From assembly GCA_019419555.1 (NCBI GenBank), contig DXZR01000007.1, positions 17,157 through 81,156 of the forward strand: a DNA stretch of 64,000 nt. The letters are read 5' to 3'. The DNA comes from Collinsella sp. (GTDB lineage: Bacteria > Actinomycetota > Coriobacteriia > Coriobacteriales > Coriobacteriaceae). Of this stretch, positions 8,412 to 16,570 are shown piece by piece (the stretch's first letter is position 1; the number at the start of each line of letters is the position of its first letter). Both the position numbers and the translations under genes were made by a program. The notes beneath the pieces were generated by a model. The model was not told the DNA's origin. It ran no database searches and was given only the letters and a program-made list of their open reading frames with translations.

Positions 8412-9599
8412 ATGAACGCCACAGTCGTGATTCCAACGTATTGGGCGGGCGATGACGCTTGCGCAAACGCCCCTGGCACCTATGACCATTCGACGCGACT
8501 CAACGCCGACAATCCCGAACTCGACCGCTGCCTGGCCTCGCTTGAGCAGGTACGTGACATCCCGCGCATCATCCTTTTGGTGGTCTGTCCCGTTTCTGCC
8601 ACAGCCGATGTGTCGCTGCGCGTGCACGAGATTGTCGACGCGCATCCCACGCTCAAGGTCACCGTTGTCACCAACACCCAGGCCTCGCGCATCGCAGACC
8701 GGGTTGCTCAGATCGCGCCCAAGGGTTCGGGCGAGTGCGTGAGCCTGCGAGGCTACGGTGCCATCCGCAATATGGGGCTAGCCTGCGCCGCTGTGCTGGG
8801 GCATGACGCGGTTATCTTCTTGGATGACGATGAGACTGTCATCGACGCCGACTTTATGAAGCGCGCGACCTATGCGTTGGGGCAGCAGACGCGTCAGGGC
8901 TTGCCGATCTTGGTCAAGAGCGGCTATTTCTACGATCGCGACGGCTCGCCGCTGGCTCCCACGGACAAGGCGGGCATCTGCCATCGTTGGTGGACCAAGC
9001 GCATCGAGTTCAACCGTTGGATGAAAAAGGCGCTTTCGGGCACCCGCATCTCGCGCTCCAACTACGTGTGCGGCGGCCTGATGGCCCTGCACGCCCGCGC
9101 CTTTACGCGTGTGGCCTTTGACCCGTTTATCACCCGCGGCGAGGACTTGGATTACCTCTTTAACATGCGCATGTTTGGCTACGACGTGTGGTTCGATAAC
9201 GAGTGGACCGTGCGCCATCTGCCTCCGGAGTCCGAAAAGCGCTCACCGCGCTTTATGCAGGATGTATACCGTTGGTACTACGAACGGGCCAAGTTGACAT
9301 TCGCCGCGCATCAAAAGGAGCTCATTCCCGTTACGGCGGCATCGCTCATGCCCTACCCGGGCCCGTGGATTTCGAGCGAGCTCGACGACCGCGTGCGCAA
9401 GACCGCTATGGTCCGCAGCGTGTTTACCCGCGAGCATGAGGGCTACCTGCGCATCTGGCGCCATGGTATCGACGAGGCAAAGGCCTATGCGCGCCAAAAC
9501 GCTGCAAGCTACCTGCGTTTCCAGAGCTTTTGGCCCAAGATCATGGACGGGCTTTGGCGTGACGCACAACTGATCAGTATCCTGGAGGGGGCCGAATGA
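8412..9599 (+). CDS. GT-A glycosyltransferase (family 2-like)
   Basis: This 395-residue cytosolic glycosyltransferase has a GT-A fold. The N-terminal strand NATVVIPTYWAG is the nucleotide-sugar binding start. The metal-binding acidic cluster is VIFLDDDETVID (about residues 137-148). The acceptor-side acidic motif is RGEDLDYLFNMRMFGYDVWF (near residue 240). No membrane helix is visible. AGGGAGGG precedes the start. The stop codon overlaps the start of the following histidine kinase by four bases (ATGA), so the two are translationally coupled. That pairing with a sensor kinase is unusual and suggests regulation tied to envelope sugar metabolism. Donor and acceptor unknown. Confidence 0.82.
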   Translation: MNATVVIPTYWAGDDACANAPGTYDHSTRLNADNPELDRCLASLEQVRDIPRIILLVVCPVSATADVSLRVHEIVDAHPTLKVTVVTNTQASRIADRVAQIAPKGSGECVSLRGYGAIRNMGLACAAVLGHDAVIFLDDDETVIDADFMKRATYALGQQTRQGLPILVKSGYFYDRDGSPLAPTDKAGICHRWWTKRIEFNRWMKKALSGTRISRSNYVCGGLMALHARAFTRVAFDPFITRGEDLDYLFNMRMFGYDVWFDNEWTVRHLPPESEKRSPRFMQDVYRWYYERAKLTFAAHQKELIPVTAASLMPYPGPWISSELDDRVRKTAMVRSVFTREHEGYLRIWRHGIDEAKAYARQNAASYLRFQSFWPKIMDGLWRDAQLISILEGAE

Positions 9600-10939
9600 T
9601 CGACCGCCGCGCCCAGCGCGATAGTTCAATATCAATCTTTCGCATCATTGCCGTTGCCTGCGCCATTTGTGTGCTGGTGTACTTTATTTTTGCCTTGGTG
9701 ACCGGTATCGAGCCGATCGCCACGGTGATTGCCTGCGCGCTGCTGTGCATCTTTCTGTGCATCTTTATCTTTTTGACGCTCAATCCCGATTCGGTGCGCT
9801 CCCAGTACACCGAGGAGACGCTCTCGGTGGCCTCGGCCATGCTCGAGGACATTAAGGGCGGTCTGACGCAGGAGTCGGCGCGTTTGGTGTGCCGGCGCAT
9901 TTTGCCCGAGACGCGCGCCATGACGGTGGCCATCACCGACGAGGACAACGTGCTTGCCTGCGCGGGCGAGTTTGAGGAAAAACTGCTGCCCGATACTCCC
10001 ATCCACACGCTTGCCACACGCTACGTTATCGAACATGGCATCGTGCAGTCGTTCAACCGTATGGTGGATGTCGTGGGCTCGGACGGCTCGCACAACCAAG
10101 TCCCCGCCGGCATTATCGCCCCCATCAAGGTGGGCGATCGTACCGTCGGCACGCTCAAGTTCTGCTACAAGACCCCGCGCGCCGTCGACCGTACCCAGTA
10201 TGCGCTTGCCTCGGGCTTTGCCGAGATCTTGTCCACGCAGCTCGCCATCCACGAGCTCGAGGTGCAAAAGGAACTCACGGCGCGCGCCGAGGTGCGTGCG
10301 CTGCAGGCGCAGATTAACCCGCACTTCCTGTTCAACACGCTGAACACCATTGCATCGTTTACGCGCACCGACCCGCTGCGGGCCCGCGAACTGCTTCGTG
10401 AGTTCTCATCGTTCTATCGTGCCACGCTCGACAACTCGGGATCGCTTATTCCGGTCTCGCGCGAGGTCGCACAGACCAAGCGCTACCTTACCTTTGAGAA
10501 GGCCCGCTTTGGCGAGGATCGCGTGCTTGCGACGTTCGATGTGTCCGAGGACGTGGAAGATACGCTGGTGCCGGCGTTCGTGATCCAGCCGATTGTCGAG
10601 AACGCCGTGCGTCATGGTATGGGCGATGACGACGCCCTGAGGATCGACGTGACCGTTCACCAAGACGGCGAGGATGCAATCTTGATTGCCGTGGCCGATA
10701 ATGGCGTGGGCATGGATGAGGGTACCGCCGCCAGACTGTTTGACGAGCGTTCTGCCCGTCCCGACGCCAGCTCTCCCCAGGGTGGCGGCGCCGGTGTGGC
10801 CATGCACAATATTTCGGAGCGCATCCATCGCTTTTATGGGCCGCACTCCTATACGCGTGTCGAATCGGCGCCGGGCAAGGGCACCAAAGTGCTCCTTCAT
10901 CTTGATTTGTCAGAGAGCATCTTTGACATTCAAGAGTAA
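9596..10939 (+). CDS. LytS/YehU-type sensor histidine kinase (second copy)
   Basis: This 447-residue membrane kinase is paralogous to the one at 3684. Two N-terminal helices (FRIIAVACAICVLVYFIFALV and VIACALLCIFLCIFIFLTL) are followed by a GAF-like region, the LQAQINPHFLFNTLN phospho-acceptor motif near residue 240, and the ATPase boxes IVENAVRHG and VADNGVGM. GGGAGVAMHN is the G2-type glycine loop. Translation starts at 9596, overlapping the glycosyltransferase stop. The LytTR regulator at 11012 follows. The GAF regions differ more from the first kinase than the catalytic halves do, suggesting the same output chemistry with a different input. Confidence 0.88.
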   Translation: MIDRRAQRDSSISIFRIIAVACAICVLVYFIFALVTGIEPIATVIACALLCIFLCIFIFLTLNPDSVRSQYTEETLSVASAMLEDIKGGLTQESARLVCRRILPETRAMTVAITDEDNVLACAGEFEEKLLPDTPIHTLATRYVIEHGIVQSFNRMVDVVGSDGSHNQVPAGIIAPIKVGDRTVGTLKFCYKTPRAVDRTQYALASGFAEILSTQLAIHELEVQKELTARAEVRALQAQINPHFLFNTLNTIASFTRTDPLRARELLREFSSFYRATLDNSGSLIPVSREVAQTKRYLTFEKARFGEDRVLATFDVSEDVEDTLVPAFVIQPIVENAVRHGMGDDDALRIDVTVHQDGEDAILIAVADNGVGMDEGTAARLFDERSARPDASSPQGGGAGVAMHNISERIHRFYGPHSYTRVESAPGKGTKVLLHLDLSESIFDIQE

Positions 10940-11011
10940 AATAAAAGGCTACGGGCTCAACGTCATGCGACGGATGCCCGGCGTAGTTAGTTGACGAAAG
11001 GTTTTATCCCT

Positions 11012-11728
11012 ATGCTGCGTGCGATGATTGTGGATGATGAGGCGCCGGCTCGCTCGGAGCTTCGCTTCCTGCTCGAGCAAACGGGCAAGATCGGCACGAT
11101 CACTGAGGCGTCGAGCGTCCGCTCCGCCATCGAGATGCTTATGGAAAGTCGCGTAGATGTCGTGTTTCTCGATATCTCGATGCCCGGTGCCTCGGGCCTG
11201 CAACTTGCCGAGGCGCTGCATAAGCTCAAAAATCCGCCGGCGATCGTGTTTGTGACTGCGTATAGTGACCATGCGGTCGAGGCATTCGACGTGGATGCCG
11301 TCGATTATCTGATGAAGCCGGTCGAGGAAGCTCGCTTGGATCGCGCGATCGAGAAGGTCATGCAACGCACCAAGCCGGTTACGGACAGCAAGGTGACCAT
11401 CGAGCGTATCCCGGTGGAAAAGGGCGGCCGCAAGGTGCTCATTCCCGTGGACGACATTCGCTTTATCATGGCCAAGGACGATTACTCCTGCATCTATACC
11501 GTCGATGATCGCTTTTTGTCGACGACCTCGCTGGCGCAGTTTGAGGCCAAGCTCTGCGACTTTGGCTTCTTCCGTGTTCACCGCCGCTATATCGTCAACT
11601 TGGCGTGCGTCACGGATGTGGAGACGGTGCCCTCGGGCGCCATCCAGCTGGGCATTACGGGCGTCGACGAACGCGTGCCGGTTTCGCGCCGCCGCGTCGT
11701 GCCGCTTAAGAAGGCCCTGAGTCTCTAG
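11012..11728 (+). CDS. LytTR-family response regulator (second copy)
   Basis: This regulator of about 238 residues partners the kinase upstream. The receiver domain starts MLRAMIVDDEAPARSEL, with the phospho-acceptor in VFLDISMPGASG and the lysine in DYLMKPVEEA. The LytTR domain contains FFRVHRRYIVNLACV and PVSRRRVVPLKKAL. The start at ATG 11012 is preferred because GAAAGG lies 10 bases upstream; the TTG at 10991 precedes that site. It shares receiver and DNA-binding sequence with the regulator at 5108, so cross-talk or shared target repeats are possible. Confidence 0.9.
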   Translation: MLRAMIVDDEAPARSELRFLLEQTGKIGTITEASSVRSAIEMLMESRVDVVFLDISMPGASGLQLAEALHKLKNPPAIVFVTAYSDHAVEAFDVDAVDYLMKPVEEARLDRAIEKVMQRTKPVTDSKVTIERIPVEKGGRKVLIPVDDIRFIMAKDDYSCIYTVDDRFLSTTSLAQFEAKLCDFGFFRVHRRYIVNLACVTDVETVPSGAIQLGITGVDERVPVSRRRVVPLKKALSL

Positions 11729-11734
11729 CACACT

Positions 11735-11784
11735 GGCCCCGCAGCCCTGTAGACCCATCGTCTGCGGAGGCGTGGGGCCTTTTT
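11735..11784 (+). terminator. Terminator of the glycosyltransferase/two-component unit
   Basis: GGCCCC at 11735-11740 pairs with GGGGCC at 11774-11779, with further partial pairing inside, followed by TTTTTG. Confidence 0.65.
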
Positions 11785-11823
11785 GTATGTATCTGCCGAA
11801 TCGTTTTTTGCGGAAGGGATCCC

Positions 11824-12291
11824 ATGAACAGTGCAAGCGCCAAGCGTATCGACATCATCTCGGACACCCACGGCTATTTATCGCCTGCGCTCCTGGATGA
11901 GCTTGAGGGCGCAGACCTGATTATCCACGCCGGCGACCTCACGTCAGAGATGGACTACGAGCACCTATGCACCATCGCCCCCGTGCGAGCGGTTCTGGGC
12001 AACAACGACTACTACCGCGACTACGGCCCTGATGTGGATCGCCTGGCCCTCTTCACCTACGAAGGCCTCAAGTTCGCCGTAGCCCACTACCGCGAAGACC
12101 TTCCGGTGGGATCCGTAGACGTAGCCATCAACGGCCACACCCACGTAACCAAAGAAGCCCAAGTGGGCCGTTGCTTAGTCCTCAACCCGGGCAGCGCCAG
12201 CTACCCCAGAGGCACCCGAGGCCCCACCATGGCCAGAATGCTAGTAAAAGACGGCAAGATCATAAGCACCAAATTTATTGATCTAGAGTAA
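11824..12291 (+). CDS. YfcE/MJ0936-type metallophosphoesterase
   Basis: This small 155-residue phosphodiesterase has the calcineurin-like fold. Metal motifs are in order: DIISDTHG (residues 10-17), IIHAGDL (near 35-41), LGNNDYY (GNxD position, near 58-64), INGHTHV (near 101-107) and the closing LNPGSASYPRG. This is the YfcE family, whose members hydrolyse simple phosphodiesters with manganese and whose natural substrate is unsettled. AAGGGAT precedes the start. It is monocistronic, with terminators on both sides. Codon use shifts toward A/C-ending codons in its last third. Confidence 0.85.
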   Translation: MNSASAKRIDIISDTHGYLSPALLDELEGADLIIHAGDLTSEMDYEHLCTIAPVRAVLGNNDYYRDYGPDVDRLALFTYEGLKFAVAHYREDLPVGSVDVAINGHTHVTKEAQVGRCLVLNPGSASYPRGTRGPTMARMLVKDGKIISTKFIDLE

Positions 12292-12300
12292 CCACAACAA

Positions 12301-12332
12301 AAACGGGGGATGCAAATGCGTCCCCCGTTTCC
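12301..12332. terminator. Strong hairpin terminator
   Basis: AAACGGGGGATGC pairs with GCGTCCCCCGTTT (12301-12313 with 12318-12330, one wobble). A-rich sequence precedes it and T-rich follows, so it can act in both directions. It ends the metallophosphoesterase gene. Confidence 0.8.
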
Positions 12333-12448
12333 ATTTGAGCCAAAGGCAGAGCTTCAACAAAAACAATCAGACCAACCCCGCCGAGGAGCACGCGGGCTAG
12401 CCGCGCAGCGGCGCACGCCCGCAAAACTGGTTGAATAATGTGACGGCA

Positions 12449-12591
12449 GGGAGGGCTTCCGGGGCTGAGGGCGGGGGTTAAGTTTGTCGCGAGTTCCGCA
12501 CGCAAAGGAAAGCACTTAATGTGCTTTCCGTCTTGCGCAGGACTGTAGAGCAGCAAACTTAACCCCCGCCCTCAGCCCCGGAAGCCCTCCC
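12449..12591. repeat. 143-bp perfect-armed palindrome
   Basis: The 38-base arm at 12449-12486 (GGGAGGGCTTCC...TTAAGTTTG) is exactly reverse-complemented at 12554-12591. A second nested palindrome, GGAAAGCAC-TTAAT-GTGCTTTCC, lies in the middle at about 12507-12529. No gene is encoded. It could fold as a cruciform or as a long RNA hairpin and resembles a MITE-like or intergenic repeat element. No second copy was seen in the window. Confidence 0.75.
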
Positions 12592-12623
12592 GGATGGCCC
12601 CAAAAAATTTTTCAAAAAAGTTG

Positions 12624-12653
12624 TTGCGCGCCGGACAGACTTCTGTGTATACT
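12624..12653 (+). promoter_or_regulatory. tRNA-Asp promoter
   Basis: TTGCGC at 12624-12629 and TATACT at 12648-12653 with an 18-base spacer; the mature tRNA starts 47 bases further. Confidence 0.6.
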
Positions 12654-12699
12654 AATCCCCGCAGCGCACGCGAGCGGAAACAAACGCGAATGACTGCTT

Positions 12700-12777
<78 letters not shown>

Positions 12778-12786
12778 ACGCAATTA

Positions 12787-12813
12787 AAGCCACGTCTTCG
12801 GACGTGGCTTTTT
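12787..12813 (+). terminator. Terminator of tRNA-Asp
   Basis: AAGCCACGTC-TTCG-GACGTGGCTT followed by TTT: a perfect 10-base stem with a UUCG tetraloop. Confidence 0.9.
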
Positions 12814-13136
12814 GCGTTTGATGCACTTTGTTTCGATAGAACGATCGCCCTGGTGCATCTTCGCCCAGAATCCCCGCGCCTTCGGGAACGCAAGTAAAAT
12901 CTAATAAGTATATCTGTCTGAACAACAGCTTTGTTGCGCAACACCTGTTCTACGAGACAGGGGGTTAGGTTATACTAAATTGCACTGTGCGCCGCATCTG
13001 ATGCATTTCGCTCCAAGCGCGGCACTCAGTGGATATCCGATTTACCATTTGGATGTCCTGGCGGTCATTTAGCGTCTCGACACAAGCTCGGCCCCGGAGC
13101 TCGTTCGAGCTGTTCGTATTCCTTGAAAGGGGAAAA
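12814..13136 (+). promoter_or_regulatory. Long leader of the Rrf2 gene
   Basis: No gene is apparent in these 320 bases. A TATACT -10 hexamer lies at 12971-12976, with the weak TTCTAC at 12948-12953 as a possible -35 (17-base spacer). CCTGT/ACAGG at 12944-12961 forms a short inverted repeat over that region, a reasonable place for self-regulation by the Rrf2 protein. Confidence 0.4.
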
Positions 13137-13622
13137 ATGGACATATCGAGGAAGACTGATTACGCCCTTCGTATGCTGGCGATGCTTGCTGAGGATCCGG
13201 AGTGTTTGCTTTCTGTTCGCACCGCTGCCGAAGAGGTCAATGTCCCGTATTCGTTTGCCCGCTCGATTCAGCACGGTTTGGTCCAGGCCGGTATTGTGGA
13301 GAGCCTGCGTGGCGTCCACGGTGGCATGCGTCTCAAGGTTAGTCCGGACGACGTCACTATCCGCCAGGTCGTCGAGGCCGTTCAGGGTCCTATGGTTATG
13401 AACGATTGCACCGCGCCCGATGGTGACTGTGCGCGCATGGGCGCGTGCTGCTATCATCCCCTGTGGGCCGGAGCTCAGGCGTTGATGCGCGACTACCTCG
13501 ATTCCGTTTCGCTCGGCGACATCGTCGCTCACCGCCAGTTCCCGGCCGTCGATCCCAAGTTCGCCGACCGCGAAGCGTTTCCCGAGTATGCCACCTGCGC
13601 GTGCGCTTGCCGGGAGGAATAG
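13137..13622 (+). CDS. Rrf2-family transcriptional regulator
   Basis: This is a 161-residue winged-helix regulator. It begins MDISRKTDYALRMLAMLAED, the Rrf2 signature, with the recognition region VPYSFARSIQHGLVQAGIVES and the wing GVHGGMRL. Cysteines in NDCTAPDGDCARMGACCYH (about residues 86-104) fit the iron-sulfur or redox-sensing site of IscR/NsrR-like proteins, although spacing differs from the classic set; a further CACAC cluster is near the C-terminus. GAAAGGGG precedes the start. Its neighbours are a DNA-repair glycosylase and rubrerythrin, consistent with oxidative or iron stress control. Confidence 0.88.
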   Translation: MDISRKTDYALRMLAMLAEDPECLLSVRTAAEEVNVPYSFARSIQHGLVQAGIVESLRGVHGGMRLKVSPDDVTIRQVVEAVQGPMVMNDCTAPDGDCARMGACCYHPLWAGAQALMRDYLDSVSLGDIVAHRQFPAVDPKFADREAFPEYATCACACREE

Positions 13623-13643
13623 CGCCGCATAAGGAGCATAGTC

Positions 13644-14549
13644 ATGATTCAGGACCCCTTTCGTTCGATGATTCGTTCGGAAGGGGTCCTGCGTTATCGC
13701 GACCTTCCGTGGCGCCGCACGCGCGATCCGTACATCATTTGGCTTTCTGAGGTCATGTTGCAGCAAACACAGGTGCCGCGCGTGGAGACGCGCATGCCGG
13801 CGTGGCTCGATCGTTTTCCGACTGTGCAGGCGCTTGCCCAGGCTGCGCCTTCCGATGTTTTGGACGCTTGGCAGGGCATGGGCTACAACCGACGCGCTCT
13901 GGCGCTTCACGGGGCCGCTCAGCGCGTTGTAGAGGACTGGGACGGGGAGTTTCCGCGCGAGACGCGTGACTTGGTCGCTCTGCCCGGCATTGGCCCGGCA
14001 ACGGCGCAGGGCATCCGTTCGTTTGCATTCGATCTTCCGGGCGTGTATTTGGAGACCAATGTGCGCACGGTCTTTTTGCATCATTTCTTTCCCGATGTGC
14101 CGGCCATTCCCGATCGCGAACTGGTGCCGCTGATCCAAGCTGCCTGTCCGGCGGCCCCCGGTGCGGCGGCGGACGAGATCGCGCCCTTTGCCGCGCCTCA
14201 AGACGATGCCGACACGCCGCGCGCGTGGTATTACGCATTGCTGGATTACGGCGCGTATCTTAAAAAGACACTGCCCAATCCGTCCAGGCGGTCGGCGGGC
14301 TATAGTCGTCAGTCCAAGTTTGAGGGCTCGCGCCGCCAAAAGCGCGCGCATATCGTGCGTATGTTGTTGGCAGCGCGCGATGAGCAGCCGGCGGGGATTA
14401 CGCTTGCTGATGCCGTGGTGGGCGTTAACGAGATGGAAGCGGCAGCCGGTCGCGGGCCGGTCGAGTGCGACTTGATCGCGGGCATTCTAGCTGACCTGGA
14501 GCGCGAGGGCTTTTGCCGAGCCGAGGACGATCGTTGGTTGAGTGTGTAG
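13644..14549 (+). CDS. MutY-like adenine DNA glycosylase lacking the Fe-S cluster
   Basis: This 301-residue HhH-GPD protein resembles A/G-specific adenine glycosylases. It has DLPWRRTRDPYIIWLSEVMLQQTQV (about residues 25-49), including the conserved glutamate, and the helix-hairpin-helix LPGIGPATAQGI (near 113-124). Where MutY has a catalytic aspartate followed by xNV.R, this protein reads LETNVRTVF, so glutamate occupies the site. The four-cysteine Fe-S motif and the MutT-like C-terminal domain are both absent; instead there is a basic segment and a winged-helix-like tail. It is a short variant seen in anaerobes as far as I recall. Removal of adenine opposite 8-oxoG is probable but not certain. 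Confidence 0.78.
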   Translation: MIQDPFRSMIRSEGVLRYRDLPWRRTRDPYIIWLSEVMLQQTQVPRVETRMPAWLDRFPTVQALAQAAPSDVLDAWQGMGYNRRALALHGAAQRVVEDWDGEFPRETRDLVALPGIGPATAQGIRSFAFDLPGVYLETNVRTVFLHHFFPDVPAIPDRELVPLIQAACPAAPGAAADEIAPFAAPQDDADTPRAWYYALLDYGAYLKKTLPNPSRRSAGYSRQSKFEGSRRQKRAHIVRMLLAARDEQPAGITLADAVVGVNEMEAAAGRGPVECDLIAGILADLEREGFCRAEDDRWLSV

Positions 14550-14663
14550 CCCGCTCAAATCTGAAGAACGGGATTGTAAGGTTTAAATTCGCGGCTTGAG
14601 GGCATCCTAAAGACAAGGTCGCTCAAAGCCTATGGGCGGCACGTGTTGAAGGGAAGTACACCT

Positions 14664-15203
14664 ATGGATTTTGAGAATTCCCAAACCAAGAAGAACCTCG
14701 AGACCGCTTTTGCCGGTGAGTCCCAGGCACACACCAAGTATCGCTACTATGCATCCAAGGCCAAAAAGGACGGCTACGTTCAGATCTCGAATATTTTTGC
14801 CGAGACGGCGGGCAACGAGTCCGAGCACGCCAAGCTGTGGTTTAAGTATCTGCACGACGGCGCCGTCCCCGATACCCTGGACAATCTGCGTGATGCCGCT
14901 GCGGGCGAGAACTACGAGTGGACCACGATGTACGACGAGTTCGCCAAGACCGCCGAGGAGGAGGGTTTTGCCGAGATCGCCGAGAAGTTCCGTGGCGTCG
15001 CCGCCGTCGAGAAGGCCCACGAGGAGCGCTACAACAAACTCGTCGAGCGCATCGAGTCGGGCGAGGTGTTTGAGCGCGAGGGCGTAAAGGTGTGGAAGTG
15101 CCTGAACTGCGGGCACCTGCACGTTGGTGCTGAGGCGCCTGAGGTGTGCCCGGTGTGTAACCACCCGAAGGCGTACTTTGAGGAGCAGGTGGTGAACTAC
15201 TAG
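14664..15203 (+). CDS. Rubrerythrin
   Basis: This 179-residue non-haem diiron peroxide reductase acts in the cytoplasm. The four-helix diiron domain carries [16 protein letters not shown] (residues 13-28) and [15 protein letters not shown] (near 46-60), then [14 protein letters not shown] (near 113-126). A C-terminal rubredoxin-like iron site has CLNCG and CPVCNHP (near 153-171). Length and order are standard. The start at 14664 lies 12 bases after GAAGGG. It probably defends this anaerobe against hydrogen peroxide, together with the Rrf2 regulator and repair glycosylase upstream. Confidence 0.95.
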   Translation: MDFENSQTKKNLETAFAGESQAHTKYRYYASKAKKDGYVQISNIFAETAGNESEHAKLWFKYLHDGAVPDTLDNLRDAAAGENYEWTTMYDEFAKTAEEEGFAEIAEKFRGVAAVEKAHEERYNKLVERIESGEVFEREGVKVWKCLNCGHLHVGAEAPEVCPVCNHPKAYFEEQVVNY

Positions 15204-15222
15204 CGCTTGGCGCTGGCTGCTG

Positions 15223-15310
15223 CGGAGCGCAGGGCGGGAAATGCCTTTCCCTCTCGCTCACGGCTGCGCAGGGTCGCGCGAGGCAAAGGCATTTCCCGCC
15301 CTGCGCTCCG
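15223..15310. repeat. Palindrome with conserved 36-base core (copy 1)
   Basis: Perfect 26-base arms (15223-15248 with 15285-15310, CGGAGCGCAGGGCGGG...) enclose a 36-base core starting CCCTCTCGCTCACGGCTGC and ending GCGCGAGGC. The same core, 33 of 36 bases identical, occurs at 16187-16222 between completely different but again complementary arms. It lies between rubrerythrin and the next gene and is followed 50 bases later by a terminator. Confidence 0.8.
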
Positions 15311-15359
15311 GCTTCGGGTCGTTGCGTGCTCGTTACAGAAAAGCTGATAAGAAGTTTGT

Positions 15360-15389
15360 GTGCCGCCCCTTATGGGGCGGCACGTTTTT
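15360..15389 (+). terminator. Rho-independent terminator
   Basis: GTGCCGCCCC-TTAT-GGGGCGGCAC followed by GTTTTT. An almost identical hairpin is at 16290. Confidence 0.85.
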
Positions 15390-15474
15390 GTGGGGGCCGG
15401 TTGGGGCGGTGACGTTGCTTAGAGGGTACACTGGGTAGCGTTGGCTATTCGTTTCCTCTTGTGAGGTGTTGGTT

Positions 15475-16107
15475 ATGGGTAAGAAGTCTCGGGCTCGGGT
15501 TGCTGCGGCGGGAACTCGCAAGGATCCTGGTCGTCGGGTTGCCGAGGGTAAAAAGGTCGATCGTGTCGAGAAGGACAAGAAGGTTGGCGCGCATGCTCAT
15601 CCTGAGTGGGCGCCTCACCTCAATACGGCTAGCGAGGATCTGACTGCTAAGTTGTTTACTCTGGTCGAGGTTATCTTGAGCGTGGTGCCCGTGGTGGTCA
15701 TTGGCTTGTTCTTGGCTTCGAAAGATGCCACGAGTGTCGATAAACTCACCGATGTCTTTTCTCAGGACCCCTCGATGGTGGTTACGTTTATCTCTGCGTG
15801 CCTGCAGCCGTTTGTGGCGTACATGTTGTACATGATTTATCGCAAATACTGCGAGGGCGACGCTGGTTTTGCCGCCGGCAACCTGATCGGTCTTTTGTGC
15901 TCCGAGATCCTACTGCTCAATATCCCAGGCGTCATCGGTATGGGCATCTTGCTGTGGCGTGTTTGGCGCAACGTCGCCCCGCACTTTGAGAGCTGGTTGT
16001 TTGAGCGTCGTGCAATGGGCGTGCTGGCAGACATTGCGGGCTCGCTCGTGATTTTAGCCTTGGCGTTTATGTGCGCCACCGCCGCCCGCGGTCTCGCGGG
16101 CATGTAG
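15475..16107 (+). CDS. Hypothetical membrane protein with basic N-terminus
   Basis: I do not recognise this 210-residue protein. The first 45 residues are strongly basic (GKKSRARVAAAGTRKDPGRR, then many Lys/Arg). Four hydrophobic segments follow: about residues 62-82 (VEVILSVVPVVVIGLFLAS), 97-117, 133-160 and 182-202. By the positive-inside rule the N-terminus should face the cytoplasm. The start at 15475 follows GAGGT. It sits alone between two copies of the same palindrome-plus-terminator repeat, suggesting independent transcription. Confidence 0.7.
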   Translation: MGKKSRARVAAAGTRKDPGRRVAEGKKVDRVEKDKKVGAHAHPEWAPHLNTASEDLTAKLFTLVEVILSVVPVVVIGLFLASKDATSVDKLTDVFSQDPSMVVTFISACLQPFVAYMLYMIYRKYCEGDAGFAAGNLIGLLCSEILLLNIPGVIGMGILLWRVWRNVAPHFESWLFERRAMGVLADIAGSLVILALAFMCATAARGLAGM

Positions 16108-16161
16108 TCTGTCCTCACCGACCACGGAGCGCAGGGCAACTGCTGGTTTCACCGCTCCGGA

Positions 16162-16247
16162 CGTCAGACCCGCGGCGCATCCCTTTCCCTCTCGCTCACG
16201 GCTTCGCAGAGTCACGCGAGGCAAAGGCATGCGCCGCGGGTCTGACG
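16162..16247. repeat. Palindrome with conserved 36-base core (copy 2)
   Basis: Perfect 19-base outer arms (16162-16180 with 16229-16247, CGTCAGACCCGCGGCGCAT) surround CCCTTT/AAAGG and the shared 36-base core at 16187-16222. The outer arms share no sequence with copy 1 yet are fully complementary. A terminator follows after 43 bases, as in copy 1. Confidence 0.8.
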
Positions 16248-16289
16248 ACGCGGGCTTGCCAACGAGTTTTGGCTAATAGATTGGTTTGT

Positions 16290-16317
16290 GTGCCGCCCCT
16301 TTGGGGCGGCACTTTTT
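16290..16317 (+). terminator. Rho-independent terminator
   Basis: GTGCCGCCCC-TTT-GGGGCGGCAC followed by TTTTT; it ends the membrane protein gene. The next 250 bases up to 16570 hold no gene that I can support. Confidence 0.85.
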
Positions 16318-16570
16318 GTGTGGGGTCCCGGTCTCCACAATTTTCGTCAAGCTTTTGGTTAGATTTTGGTCAGTTGGCGTAAGGGTGGAAGGCCAAAAGA
16401 TTGCTGGCGAAAAAAGCTCAGAGAAAGTGCTGGTAGGGGAGTTGTTGAGCTTTTCGACAGCTTTTGAGCAAAAGAAACTTTGTGGCTATTGCCGGCGATT
16501 GCGTTGTCGCGGTCATGGCGGTGCGGGATGCTGGTCGTAAGCGTCGAACGCTCCGATTTTGGAGGCCAAC

